From JBFELO01 sp041552055 (GTDB lineage: Bacteria > Acidobacteriota > Thermoanaerobaculia > Thermoanaerobaculales > Sulfomarinibacteraceae): DNA of 44,083 nucleotides. Where the stretch lies: contig JBFELO010000023.1 of NCBI GenBank assembly GCA_041552055.1, positions 1-44,083 of the forward strand, read 5' to 3'. Below the pieces are notes generated by a model. The model was not told the DNA's origin and searched no databases. It saw only the letters and a program-made list of their open reading frames with translations. Shown piece after piece: positions 25,285-33,976 of the stretch. The first letter of the stretch is position 1. Each line of letters starts with the position of its first letter. Position numbers and translations under genes: made by a program.

Positions 25285-26766
25285 TCAACCGTCCAGCATC
25301 TCGAGGGCGGCGGTTCGGACCAACGAGTAGTTGATCGGAGCCTGGATGAGCGTGTTGTGGTGGGCGGCTCGGTACAACATCTCGGCGGCCGCCTCTTCGT
25401 CGCCCAGCTCACGCAACGCCAACGCTTGGGCGAAGAGTACGCGCGCATCCTGCTGGTTGGCGCGGGCGAACTCGTCGATCGCCTCCTGGAACCGGCCCTC
25501 GCCAAGGGCCATGAGCCCGAAAAGCTCGTGCGATTGACGGATTTCTCCCGGGATCTGGTGCGGTTCCACGAGCTCCCGGTACTCTTCCGCAAGGGCTTTC
25601 GCGCCGTCGAGATCTCCCTGTCGCAGTGCCACCCTGGTGAGGTTGGCGACTCGGTTCCGGCGGACCGCCTCCTTGACCTCGTCGGTCGCATTCGACCGGT
25701 CGGACATCGCCACCGCCTCATCGTACTTCTCGACCGCAGCCTCGGGCTGGTCGGAGTACAGCAGAATCGTACCCATCAGGCCGAGATCGGCGGCCATGCC
25801 TCCCTTGTCGTCGCTCTCCTCGGCAATGCGGTACCGCCCCTGGATTTCCTCCAGGGCCGCACCGTAATCGAGCTGGTGGAGATATAAGATGGCGAGCCAC
25901 GTCTTGGCCAGACGACGCTCGCCATCGCCGCGCGCCAGTGATTCGATTTTCCGAAACGATTCGCGCGCCTCGTCGAACCGACCCATCAGCAGCAGGTTGT
26001 TGCCGATCCCGACGTACGAGTTGATGAACTTCGCATTGATGTCGAGCGCCTTCTCGTACTGAACGATCGATTCCTCGAACCGACCCATTTCCGTGAGCAG
26101 CTCGGCGTAGGAGTCGTACGGGTTGGGCTCGTCCGGGATCAGCTCGACGTACTTCTTGAACGCGGTCTCGGCCGCGGTGTAGTCGTCCTTGAATCGGAGC
26201 GAATAGCCGAGGATGTTGTAGGCGGGAGCAAAACCCGGATTGATTTCGGTGGCGCGCCGCAGGTGATTGGCGGCCCTCGTCCACTCCTGACGCCCGAAGT
26301 AGAACACACCTGTCAAGTAGTGTGCACGCTCGTCCTGCGGGTACTTCACCAGGAGGGTTTCGAGCAGGGTTCGCTGCCGCTCCGGCTCGCCGTTGACTCC
26401 TGCCGCCGCCGCCTTGATCACGAGTCGCTCGCCGTCGCTCACGTCTGATGCCAGCTCGTTGGCTCGCGCCAGCGCCGAGAAGAAATCGCTCGCGCTCGTG
26501 GCCGTGTTGGCCACTCCGAGGTAAGCGGACGCGAACTCGGGATCTTTCTCGATCGCGTCGAGGTAGAACTGACGCGCATCGGACACGCGCAGATTCTCCA
26601 ACATCTCGCGGGCCTGGAGAAACGCGGCTCGAGCCTCCTCGGAGCTCGTCGTAATGGGAATCTTGTCCGCTCCCTCGTCCACCTCTCCGGGATGCTGCTG
26701 GCAGCCCATGATGGCCACCACGACAAGCACAGCCGCGCCAATCGACACGCACCGATTCGAGAACAT
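25285..26766 (-). CDS. TPR-repeat lipoprotein
   Basis: A 493-residue predicted lipoprotein. The N-terminus MFSNRCVSIGAAVLVVVAIM ends in GC at Cys22, an acceptable lipobox (IMGC). Multiple TPR-type repeats follow, for example ARQFYLDAIEKDPEFASAYL, AANHLRRATEINPGFAPAYN and SIVQYEKALDINAKFINSYV. These form a protein-binding superhelix, probably on the periplasmic face of a membrane. The start is fixed by a strong GGAGGAGG site six bases upstream; an in-frame start at 26880 would hide the signal sequence. No partner is evident; the downstream alkyltransferase is unrelated. The repeats are diverged and total about ten or more. Confidence 0.87.
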   Translation of the reverse strand: MFSNRCVSIGAAVLVVVAIMGCQQHPGEVDEGADKIPITTSSEEARAAFLQAREMLENLRVSDARQFYLDAIEKDPEFASAYLGVANTATSASDFFSALARANELASDVSDGERLVIKAAAAGVNGEPERQRTLLETLLVKYPQDERAHYLTGVFYFGRQEWTRAANHLRRATEINPGFAPAYNILGYSLRFKDDYTAAETAFKKYVELIPDEPNPYDSYAELLTEMGRFEESIVQYEKALDINAKFINSYVGIGNNLLLMGRFDEARESFRKIESLARGDGERRLAKTWLAILYLHQLDYGAALEEIQGRYRIAEESDDKGGMAADLGLMGTILLYSDQPEAAVEKYDEAVAMSDRSNATDEVKEAVRRNRVANLTRVALRQGDLDGAKALAEEYRELVEPHQIPGEIRQSHELFGLMALGEGRFQEAIDEFARANQQDARVLFAQALALRELGDEEAAAEMLYRAAHHNTLIQAPINYSLVRTAALEMLDG

Positions 26767-26988
26767 GAAATCCTCCTCCAAGATCATCGAACGACGGCGA
26801 TCGAAGTGCCCACCCACGTGCTGCGCCGTGCTCTCGACCTGAGTCGGGGTGGACCCGATCACACACCATCCTCGAGTCACTCAGTGCTACGCAGCCACCG
26901 GCCACTTGTTTCCGCCCGTCGAATGCCGTGGATGCCGAGACCTCTTGCGGGAGTCCGTCCGAGGACCCATCTTTGAGTCAACGAGCGG

Positions 26989-27261
26989 TGCGAAAAGCGG
27001 CCGCCGATTCTTAAAATCATCGGAGTGGAAAAATGCCGACCTACGTATTTCGCTGCGGCAAATGCGGTGCTGAATTCGAGCGCACGATGACGGTGGCCGA
27101 GCGCGAGAAGGCCAGACCGGTGTGCCCGAGCTGCAAGGGACGCAAGGTCGAGCCCGTGTTGTCGGGCTTCTTTGCCAAGACCTCCCGGAAGAGTTGACCG
27201 GGGGCCGGAGGGCCCGCGATTGGACGACGAGGGGGCGTTCGCTCGCCGGCCGCTTTTCGCA
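26989..27261. repeat. Perfect 15-bp inverted repeat flanking a zinc-ribbon gene
   Basis: TGCGAAAAGCGGCCG at 26989-27003 is the exact reverse complement of CGGCCGCTTTTCGCA at 27247-27261. The 243 bases between hold the small FmdB-type gene. The right copy lies only 26 bases before the next start codon. It could be a stem, a pair of protein-binding sites or ends of a very small mobile element; no target duplication is obvious. Confidence 0.7.
27033..27197 (+). CDS. FmdB-type zinc ribbon protein
   Basis: A 54-residue protein. It starts MPTYVFRCGKCGAEFERTMT and contains a second pair in VCPSCKGRKVEPVLSG, so two CxxC knuckles can bind one zinc, as in the FmdB/regulatory zinc-ribbon family. The usual family N-terminus MPxYxFxCxxCG is matched closely. 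The ATG has GGAG eight bases upstream. Roles in this family are mostly unproven, often listed as putative regulators. It is divergent from the TPR lipoprotein and precedes the E1 fusion gene by 89 bases. It lies inside a 15-bp inverted repeat. Confidence 0.88.
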   Translation: MPTYVFRCGKCGAEFERTMTVAEREKARPVCPSCKGRKVEPVLSGFFAKTSRKS

Positions 27262-27286
27262 GCCGTGATGCGCTAACATCGCCCAC

Positions 27287-29830
27287 ATGAGCGTGTTTCA
27301 ATCCACCGAAGAGCTCTACCACACGATGGAGGCTCTGTTCGAACGCATCGCCTCGGATCAGGAGCTGTCGGACCGTCTCCTCGAGGGGGAGATGGTGGTG
27401 CGCTTCAGGTGGCGTGATCCGGAAGGCGAAGCCACCATCGATCTCCGTAAGGCACCGCTGCGATTCACGCTCGGTCCGAGCGACCTCGAGCCGGATGTCC
27501 AAATGACGCAGACCGCGGATGTCTCTCACCAGTTCTGGCTCGGGCGGCTCAACGTACTGCAGGCCATCGCAAGCCGAAAGGTGGTTTCCCGGGGATCGGT
27601 TTCCAAGGCGCTCAAGCTCCTGCCCGCCATCCAGCCCGCGTTTGCCCTCTACCATGACGTGCTGCGCGCCACGGGTAGGGGCAACCTGATCCCCACTGAA
27701 CCGATTCGCCGGAGAACCCCTTGGTGGCAGCGGCTCCGCATACGTCGCGACCGCCCTCCGATCGACGTTTCGGTCGACGAAGACTGGGGGATTCGCCTCG
27801 TGGGCGAGGACCTCGTCCTGCCCGAGGTCGGAGCCGACGGCCCTCGCACGCCGACCGACTCGGACGAGCGGGCTATCGCGATGGTACGCGCGATGATCCG
27901 AATTCGTGTGTTCGAGGAACACCTCGCACGGGCGTACGCCGCCGGCGAGCTGCCGACCGAAGCGATCCACCTCTCGACCGGCCAGGAGGCCACCGCCGTG
28001 GGGGCCTGCATGGCTCTCGAACCCGGCGATACGATCGTTACCACTCACAGGGGCCATGGCCACATGCTCGCGAAGGGGGCCGATCCCGAGGCGATGCTGG
28101 CCGAGATCTACGGCAAGGCTGGCGGGCTGTGCGGCGGCAAGGGTGGTTCCATGCATGTCACTCAGGCATCGGTCGGCGCGCTGGGTGCCAACGGTATCGT
28201 GGGTGCATCGACGTTGATCGCCACCGGCGCGGCACTGGCGGCGAGATTAGCCGACCGGCCCACGGTTGCCGTCGCATTCCTCGGAGACGGAGCGACCAAC
28301 CAGGGAATGACGCACGAGGCGATGAACTTCGCCGCGGTGTTCGATCTGCCGGTCGTGTTCATCGTGGAAAACAACCAGTACGGTGAATTCACCCCGCTCG
28401 ACCGCCACACCCGCGCCGTGCGTCTCGCGGACCGGGCGGTAGCCTACGGAATTGCGAGCACGCGGGTCGACGGCAACGACGCCGAGGAGGTGTTCGACGC
28501 CGTGTCGCAGGCGGCGGTGCGTGCGCGGCGCGGTGACGGGCCGACTCTCGTGGAGTGCCTCACCTACCGCTGGCGAGGCCACATGGAGGGTGAGGAGGCG
28601 GAGTATCGCACGGCCGAGGAGATCACGAGCTGGCAGGCGCTCGATCCGATCTCGATGCTCGCCAAGCGACTCGAGGCCCGCCAGGTCCTGAGCGACGAGG
28701 TCGTGAGCGAGATCCGCCGCGAGGTCGATGACGATTTCGCCGCCATCTCGCAGCGCGTGAAAGACGCACCGGAGCCGCCTCTCTCGGGACTCCACGAACA
28801 CGTGTTCGCTCCCGAGCCCGGGGCGCTGTACAACCCGACGATGGTGCCGCTGGAGACCCGGGACATCACATACTCAGAGGCCCTCCGAGAGGCACTGGCC
28901 GAGGAGCTGGAACGGGACGAGAGGGTTTTCCTGCTCGGGGAGGACGTCACCCAGGGCGGATACTTCGCGGTGACCAGGGGACTCGAAGAGCGATTCCCCG
29001 ACCGGATCCTCGACACGCCGATCAGCGAGTACGCGATCGTGGGCAGCGCGGTCGGCGCCGCTATCGCGGGGAGACGGCCCGTGGCCGAGATCCTGTTCTC
29101 CGACTTCCTGACGTGTTGCATGGACCCGATCGTCAACCAGGCTGCGAAGCTGCGGTACATGGCGGGCGGCCAGTACGCGCTTCCGCTCGTGGTCCGGACT
29201 CCCGGGGGCGCAGGCCTGGGGATGGCGGCACAGCACAGTCAGAGCCTCGAGCCTCTTCTGACCGGCGTGCCCGGCCTCATCGTGATCGCGCCCGCAACAC
29301 CCGCGGACGCCAAGGGACTGCTGAAAGCGGCGATTCGATCGTCGAACCCGGTGCTATTCTTCGAGCACAAGCTGCTGTACCTGCACACCGGACCGGTCCC
29401 CGAGGGTGAGTACACCGTGCCGATCGGAACCGCGGCTGTGGTCAGGGAGGGGAGCGACGTGACGATCGTCGCGATCGGCGCCATGGTCCTCCAGGCGCTG
29501 TCCGCGGCCGAGTCGCTGGCGGCGGACGGCGTCGAAGCCGAGGTGGTCGACGTGCGCACCCTGGTGCCGCTCGACACCGAGACGATCCTTCGATCGGTAG
29601 CCAAGACCGGCCGATTGGTGACCGCCGAGGAGGCGCCGCGGATGCACGGTTTCGGGGCCGAGATCGCGGCGCGTGTGGTCGAACACCTGCCCCCGACGCG
29701 GCTCAGAGCCGCGATTCGGCGGGTCGGCGCGGCCCACGTGCCGGTCCCCTATGCCAAGAACCTGGAGCAGACAGCGATTCCCGGCGACAACGACATCGTC
29801 GCTGCAGTGCGGACGGTGATGGAGTCGTGA
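27287..29830 (+). CDS. SCP2-like domain fused to 2-oxoacid/acetoin dehydrogenase E1 alpha and beta
   Basis: An 847-residue fusion of three parts. Residues 1-130 look like an SCP2 sterol/lipid-carrier domain: DVSHQFWLGRLNVLQAIAS and VSRGSVSKALKLLPAIQPAF match its C-terminal half. Residues about 190-510 are a thiamine-diphosphate E1 alpha subunit: STGQEATAVGACMAL, THRGHGHMLAKGADP, GGKGGSMHV and the cofactor motif GDGATNQG to ENN (333-363). Residues about 525-847 are E1 beta: LGEDVTQGGYFAVTRG, ISEYAIVGSAVGAAIAG and GLGMAAQHSQSLE. The E1 part is most like acetoin dehydrogenase AcoA/AcoB. It decarboxylates a 2-oxoacid or acetoin, normally passing the product to an E2 lipoyl enzyme; no E2 or E3 gene is here. 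The lipid-carrier domain suggests a hydrophobic substrate or membrane link, which is inference. Confidence 0.85.
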   Translation: MSVFQSTEELYHTMEALFERIASDQELSDRLLEGEMVVRFRWRDPEGEATIDLRKAPLRFTLGPSDLEPDVQMTQTADVSHQFWLGRLNVLQAIASRKVVSRGSVSKALKLLPAIQPAFALYHDVLRATGRGNLIPTEPIRRRTPWWQRLRIRRDRPPIDVSVDEDWGIRLVGEDLVLPEVGADGPRTPTDSDERAIAMVRAMIRIRVFEEHLARAYAAGELPTEAIHLSTGQEATAVGACMALEPGDTIVTTHRGHGHMLAKGADPEAMLAEIYGKAGGLCGGKGGSMHVTQASVGALGANGIVGASTLIATGAALAARLADRPTVAVAFLGDGATNQGMTHEAMNFAAVFDLPVVFIVENNQYGEFTPLDRHTRAVRLADRAVAYGIASTRVDGNDAEEVFDAVSQAAVRARRGDGPTLVECLTYRWRGHMEGEEAEYRTAEEITSWQALDPISMLAKRLEARQVLSDEVVSEIRREVDDDFAAISQRVKDAPEPPLSGLHEHVFAPEPGALYNPTMVPLETRDITYSEALREALAEELERDERVFLLGEDVTQGGYFAVTRGLEERFPDRILDTPISEYAIVGSAVGAAIAGRRPVAEILFSDFLTCCMDPIVNQAAKLRYMAGGQYALPLVVRTPGGAGLGMAAQHSQSLEPLLTGVPGLIVIAPATPADAKGLLKAAIRSSNPVLFFEHKLLYLHTGPVPEGEYTVPIGTAAVVREGSDVTIVAIGAMVLQALSAAESLAADGVEAEVVDVRTLVPLDTETILRSVAKTGRLVTAEEAPRMHGFGAEIAARVVEHLPPTRLRAAIRRVGAAHVPVPYAKNLEQTAIPGDNDIVAAVRTVMES

Positions 29831-30018
29831 CCTACAACTTCGACCCCGAGCGCTGGTACCAGATCCGGCTGGCGCGACTCGATACACGCCGAGACCTCGG
29901 CGAGATCGGTGAAGAGGACTACCGGGTCGAAATCGCCGATCTCGAGCGCCGGTACGAGGAAATGCTGGAGCGCCTCGACGGTAGTTTCCAGATCCCACGG
30001 GCGCCTGTCGACGATTAG
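29827..30018 (+). CDS. Small helical protein translationally coupled to the E1 fusion
   Basis: A 63-residue protein, not recognised. GTG overlaps the E1 stop (GTGA), a strong sign of coupled translation and stoichiometric expression. It is mostly charged helix: FDPERWYQIRLARLDTRRD and VEIADLERRYEEMLERLDG, with an EIGEEDY turn between, which could form a short coiled coil. No signal peptide or cysteine. It could be an assembly or docking subunit for the E1 fusion. The frame ends in TAG. A long overlapping plus-strand frame that reads through here belongs to the gene further downstream and is not coding at this point. Confidence 0.7.
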   Translation: MTYNFDPERWYQIRLARLDTRRDLGEIGEEDYRVEIADLERRYEEMLERLDGSFQIPRAPVDD

Positions 30019-30052
30019 CTCGGACCACGTCTATCCGGGCGAATCGGCTTCT

Positions 30053-30173
30053 TCCCGTGGCCGTTTCCCTTTCCGTTCCCATACCCGGGCGACGCGTCGT
30101 TCCATCGAGATCGAACGGAGGCCGGAAAACTCTCGCCTTTTCGGGAACGGGACGGGAACGCGCACGCGAACGA
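30053..30173. repeat. Degenerate CGTTCC-type hexamer tracts in opposite orientations
   Basis: In the gap before the glycoside hydrolase gene, 30053-30087 reads as imperfect CGTTCC-like hexamers (for example CCGTTTCCCTTTCCGTTCCC) and 30141-30173 as the same in reverse (CGGGAACGGGACGGGAACG). Together they can form an imperfect stem. A similar tract, CGTTCCGGCCGTTCCCGTTC, occurs at 41396-41421. No gene lies here. Confidence 0.5.
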
Positions 30174-30292
30174 AAGCACGTCGCGCCTGGCACAGGGACA
30201 CGGGCATAATTCACTCATGCCGTCGTATTATCCCTGCGGAGGGCACCGTCCCATCGTGGCGGCGGTGCCTCGAGTTCACGCCAAAAACGACT

Positions 30293-32092
30293 ATGGTTCA
30301 ACACACCTCGCCTCTCCGTCTTCGATTCGGATTCACCGCCTTCGTGGGCCTGCTGACGATCGTCCTCCTCACGGCGCCGGCGCCGACGGCATCGGGCTCT
30401 CCCTACGGGATCAACGCGCACATCCCACGCGCCGAGGTCCTTGACGAGATTGCCGAGGCGGGCATCGGTTGGATTCGGATCGACTTCGTGTGGGCGCTGG
30501 TCGAGTTGGGCCGCGGCGAGTTCGACTGGAGCCGCTACGATCGGCTGATCGAGGACGCCGAGGTTCGTGGTCTGCGCGTCTTCGCCACCCTGCAGGGAAC
30601 TCCCCAGTGGGCCACCTCCGGTACGTTGTTCAACGGCGTTCCGGACGATCCCCGCGATTGGCAGGACTTCTGTTACCGCGCCGCAAGTCGTTACCGAGGT
30701 CGGATCCATGCCTGGGGATTGTGGAACGAACCCAACCTCGGTCGGTTCTGGGAAGGCTCGAGAGATGAATACGTCGACGAGATATTGATCCCGGGAGCAG
30801 ATGGGATTCGGGCGGCAGATCCGGACGCGAAGATCGTCGCCGCCGACCTCGCCCATCTCTCGAGCGGTAATTGGGACGATTGGCTCGGGCAGGTCATTCG
30901 CGATGCCGGAGCTCTGATCGACGTCGTCGCACACCACGTGTATCCCGGCGGCAGCGGCTATTGGGAGGTCACCGAGAATCTCGACGAGGATCCGGAATGG
31001 CCGTGGGACCCACCCTCCGTCCGCGAGGTCCTCAGCGACAACGGCTGGTTCGATCGACCGTTCTGGCTCACAGAAACCGGCCTCGAATCGGATGACCACG
31101 GCGAGGCGAGTCAGGCGAACTTCTACACCGGTCTGCTCACCGATTGGTACGGACCGGCGCGCAGTCGCGGCTGGGTCGCGCGCCTCTTCTTCTACCACAT
31201 CATGGACGACCCGAGATTCCCGACCATTACCTTCGGGATCCTCGAGGCGCCGCCTTCCATGGCACGCAAACCGGCATGGCAGGCCTATGACCAGTTCATC
31301 CAGGAGAATGCCGTCGACGACGCCGAGCTGATCGCGGCACAGGTCCCCGAATTTCTGCAGCCGGGCGACGAAGAATCGATCAGACTGGAGTTTCGGAACA
31401 CCGGTACGAACACGTGGATCGCCGACGAGACCGTCTGGTTGGACGTGCGGCTCCACCCCGTTCTCGGCGAGCTGACCGGCGGCATCATCGATCCTGGCGG
31501 GTCAGTGCCGCCGGGACAGACTCTGACCGCCGAATACCGGCTCGCCGTCGACCCGGCCTGGACGCCAACGACGCGTTTCGAGGCCCCCTTTTTCGCACGC
31601 CTGGTAGGTCCGGACGGATGGCACTTCGGAGACGCGGCGTACCAGAAAATCTCACTTCACCGCTCCCCCCCGCCCACGATCGATCGTCATCCCGAGAACC
31701 AAGAGGTGGTGCCGTCCGGGTCGGCGACATTCAGCGTGTCCGCGCGATCCGAAACATGGATCGCCTACCGGTGGAGGCACAACTCGGTCCCGCTGGTTGA
31801 TGACCATCGGCTTTCCGGTGCGAACACGCCAGAGCTGCGGGTGGCCGAGGTAGGTCCTGACCTGCTTGGAGATTTCGACTGTGTCGTGACCAACTCGGCC
31901 GGCAGCGTGGCGTCGCAGCCCGCGTCGTTGCAGCGGATGAGGAGCGCGAGACGTCCGGGGCGGCGACACACAGCCGCCCAGAAGCTGACCGAGGAGTGGC
32001 TCCTCCACCGGTACGGACTCGGGGCGGGAACCTCGCGCGAGGATCACGGAGATCGCTCAAGACCCCATCCGGACCGCCGACGATCGCCATAA
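30293..32092 (+). CDS. Secreted clan GH-A type glycoside hydrolase with Ig-like domains
   Basis: A 599-residue exported protein. A signal peptide is clear (FGFTAFVGLLTIVLLTAPAP then TASGSPYG). The catalytic barrel covers about 35-345: INAHIPRAEVLDEIAEAGIG with WIRIDFVW, an acid/base Glu in WGLWNEPNLGRFW, and a nucleophile candidate in FWLTETGLESDD. This is the clan GH-A pattern (GH5/GH39-like); the substrate cannot be set. About 355-470 resemble an NBR1/NPCBM-like beta-sandwich (FLQPGDEESIRLEFRNTG), and about 465-550 an Ig-like domain (YRWRHNSVPLVDDHRL, DFDCVVTNSAGSVASQPASL). The last 50 residues are Arg-rich and not conserved in appearance, so the true end may have changed by mutation. The start is the ATG before the signal peptide; no strong ribosome site is seen. 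Confidence 0.85.
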   Translation: MVQHTSPLRLRFGFTAFVGLLTIVLLTAPAPTASGSPYGINAHIPRAEVLDEIAEAGIGWIRIDFVWALVELGRGEFDWSRYDRLIEDAEVRGLRVFATLQGTPQWATSGTLFNGVPDDPRDWQDFCYRAASRYRGRIHAWGLWNEPNLGRFWEGSRDEYVDEILIPGADGIRAADPDAKIVAADLAHLSSGNWDDWLGQVIRDAGALIDVVAHHVYPGGSGYWEVTENLDEDPEWPWDPPSVREVLSDNGWFDRPFWLTETGLESDDHGEASQANFYTGLLTDWYGPARSRGWVARLFFYHIMDDPRFPTITFGILEAPPSMARKPAWQAYDQFIQENAVDDAELIAAQVPEFLQPGDEESIRLEFRNTGTNTWIADETVWLDVRLHPVLGELTGGIIDPGGSVPPGQTLTAEYRLAVDPAWTPTTRFEAPFFARLVGPDGWHFGDAAYQKISLHRSPPPTIDRHPENQEVVPSGSATFSVSARSETWIAYRWRHNSVPLVDDHRLSGANTPELRVAEVGPDLLGDFDCVVTNSAGSVASQPASLQRMRSARRPGRRHTAAQKLTEEWLLHRYGLGAGTSREDHGDRSRPHPDRRRSP

Positions 32093-32168
32093 GATCGGGT
32101 GCGCCCGGTGTATCCTCTCCTGTGGCCGCGACACCGGCCCTCGGACCGGCCAGCTCAAGGAGACTATC

Positions 32169-33758
32169 GTGTTCAAAGATCACCCGTCGGGACTCAAAGC
32201 TCTGTTCTTCACCGAGATGTGGGAGCGGTTCGGCTACTACCTGATGATCGGAATCCTCGTCCTCTATATGCGGGATACGGTCATGGGTGGGCTGGGATTC
32301 AGCTACGAGGCTGCAGCCGAGGTGTACGGCACCTTCATCGCGTTGGTGTACCTGACACCGTTCTTCGGTGGCATTCTCGCGGACCGGAAGATCGGCTACC
32401 GCTAGGCGGTGGTCATCGGCGGCACCCTGATGGGCATCGGCTATTTGCTGCTCGCGATCCCGGGAACCAAGGCGTTCTTCATCGCGCTCGGCGTGATCGT
32501 GATCGGGAACGGTTTCTTCAAACCGAACATGTCGGCGTTGGTGGGTCGCCTCTACCCCGCGGGCAGCCCACTGCGCGACGCCGGCTACAGCATCTTCTAC
32601 ATGGGCATCAACATCGGTGCATTCGCCTGCAACTTCGTCGCCGCGCTGCTCCGCAACCGATTCGGCTGGGGATGGGCGTTCGCCGCCGCAGGAATCGGTA
32701 TGTTTCTCGGCGTCCTCATCTTCGTCTCCAACCAACGCCTGCTTCGCGACGCCCCCGACCGCGGTGACGGCTCGGAGATCGAGGAGGGCGTGGTACGCGG
32801 GCTCCTGACCCAGGTCGTGCTCCCTGCAGTGGTCGCGGGCACCGTCGGTTACTTCTTTCTGGGACCGGTATTCGGCAGCGCCACCACCGCGGCCTTCGTC
32901 TTCGCCGCGCTCCCCGTCGTACTCTACTTCGCCGTGCTCTGGCTGCGGGCGCCGCGCGAGGAGAAGGGACCGATCGGCGCGCTGTTGTCGATCTTCGCGG
33001 TGGTGGTGATCTTCTGGATGATCTTCCATCAGAACGGGTCGACCCTCACCTTCTGGACCGAGGAGAACACACGTCGCGAGGCCGGCGCGCTCGCGCCCGT
33101 CCTCCAGACCCTCCACCTGCACCAGGATGCCACTATCGGCGTCGCCATCCAGGATCCCGACGCGCAGGGCTCTTACTGGCGCAACGTTCCGCGGGAGCGT
33201 CGTCCGGACGACGGTGCCGAGGTCACCCTTGTGTCGACCGAGCTGTTCCAGTCCATCAATCCGTTCTTCATCATCGTCTTCACCCCGCTGGTGGTAGCTT
33301 TCTTCGCCTGGCTCCGGCAACGTGGCAAGGAGCCCTCCACCCCGGCAAAGATCGCGTGGGGAATGGTCATTACCGCCGTATCGACCGTGTTCATGATCGG
33401 TGCGGTGGTGGTCTCCCACGGCGGTCTGTACAAGGTTTCACCTTCGTGGTTGATCGGAACCTACGCGGTGATCACGGTCGGCGAGCTGTTTCTCAGCCCC
33501 ATGGGCCTGGCCCTCGTCTCGAAGCTCGCTCCGGCGCGGGTCACGGCACTGATGATGGGCGGCTGGTACCTGTCAACGTCCATCGGCAACAAACTCGCCG
33601 GCGTGCTCGCAGGCTTCTGGGAGAAGATCCCGCTGGTCGGGATCTTCAGCATCAATCTCGTGGCGGCCCTGCTCGCTGCGATCGCTATCGGGCTCATGAC
33701 TCCCCGAATCCGACGGATTATGGAAGAGCACGCAGAGCGGACCAACGAAGACTCGTAG
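32169..33758 (+). pseudogene. POT-family peptide transporter interrupted by an in-frame amber codon
   Basis: Two pieces lie in one frame: 78 residues from GTG at 32169 (AAGGAG seven bases upstream), then TAG at 32403-32405, then 449 residues to 33758. The first part holds the POT motif FFTEMWERFGYY (ExxERF); the second has the family signature FYMGINIGAFACNFVAALLR and C-terminal helices. Across the stop the text reads IGYR-stop-AVVIGGTLMG, where relatives would have a Lys, Gln or Trp codon; TAG is one base from each (AAG, CAG, TGG). The rest shows no decay. Proton-coupled oligopeptide uptake is the family role. Options are a recent nonsense mutation, a sequencing error, amber suppression or a restart at GTG 32409. 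TAG serves as an ordinary stop elsewhere in the window. Confidence 0.88.
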
Positions 33759-33976
33759 CTGCCATTTCGCCTCGGTGCCGCGTACACACATCGATCAGGC
33801 GAAGCTCCCCATCCCCGGGGCCTCTCGCGCCAGACCCGTCTCCGTATCCGAATTCTCACGTGCATTCGAAACCCTCGTCAGGCACGGATGCCGAGACGAA
33901 CACGGGCACTCCCCCAAGCCAAGCGAAAGCGCGAGGGCCGTGACAGCCTGGTGATGTGTGGAGGCCCGAGAGGTAC

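Noticed and set aside
32403..32405. TAG reassigned to an amino acid in this organism
   Set aside because: TAG ends intact genes such as the alkyltransferase (24672), phosphofructokinase (40204) and the 63-residue protein (30018), so code change is unlikely.
31731..33419. 562-residue minus-strand frame opposite the POT transporter
   Set aside because: Rich in His/Asp/Glu/Arg as expected of an antisense to membrane helices; no domain.
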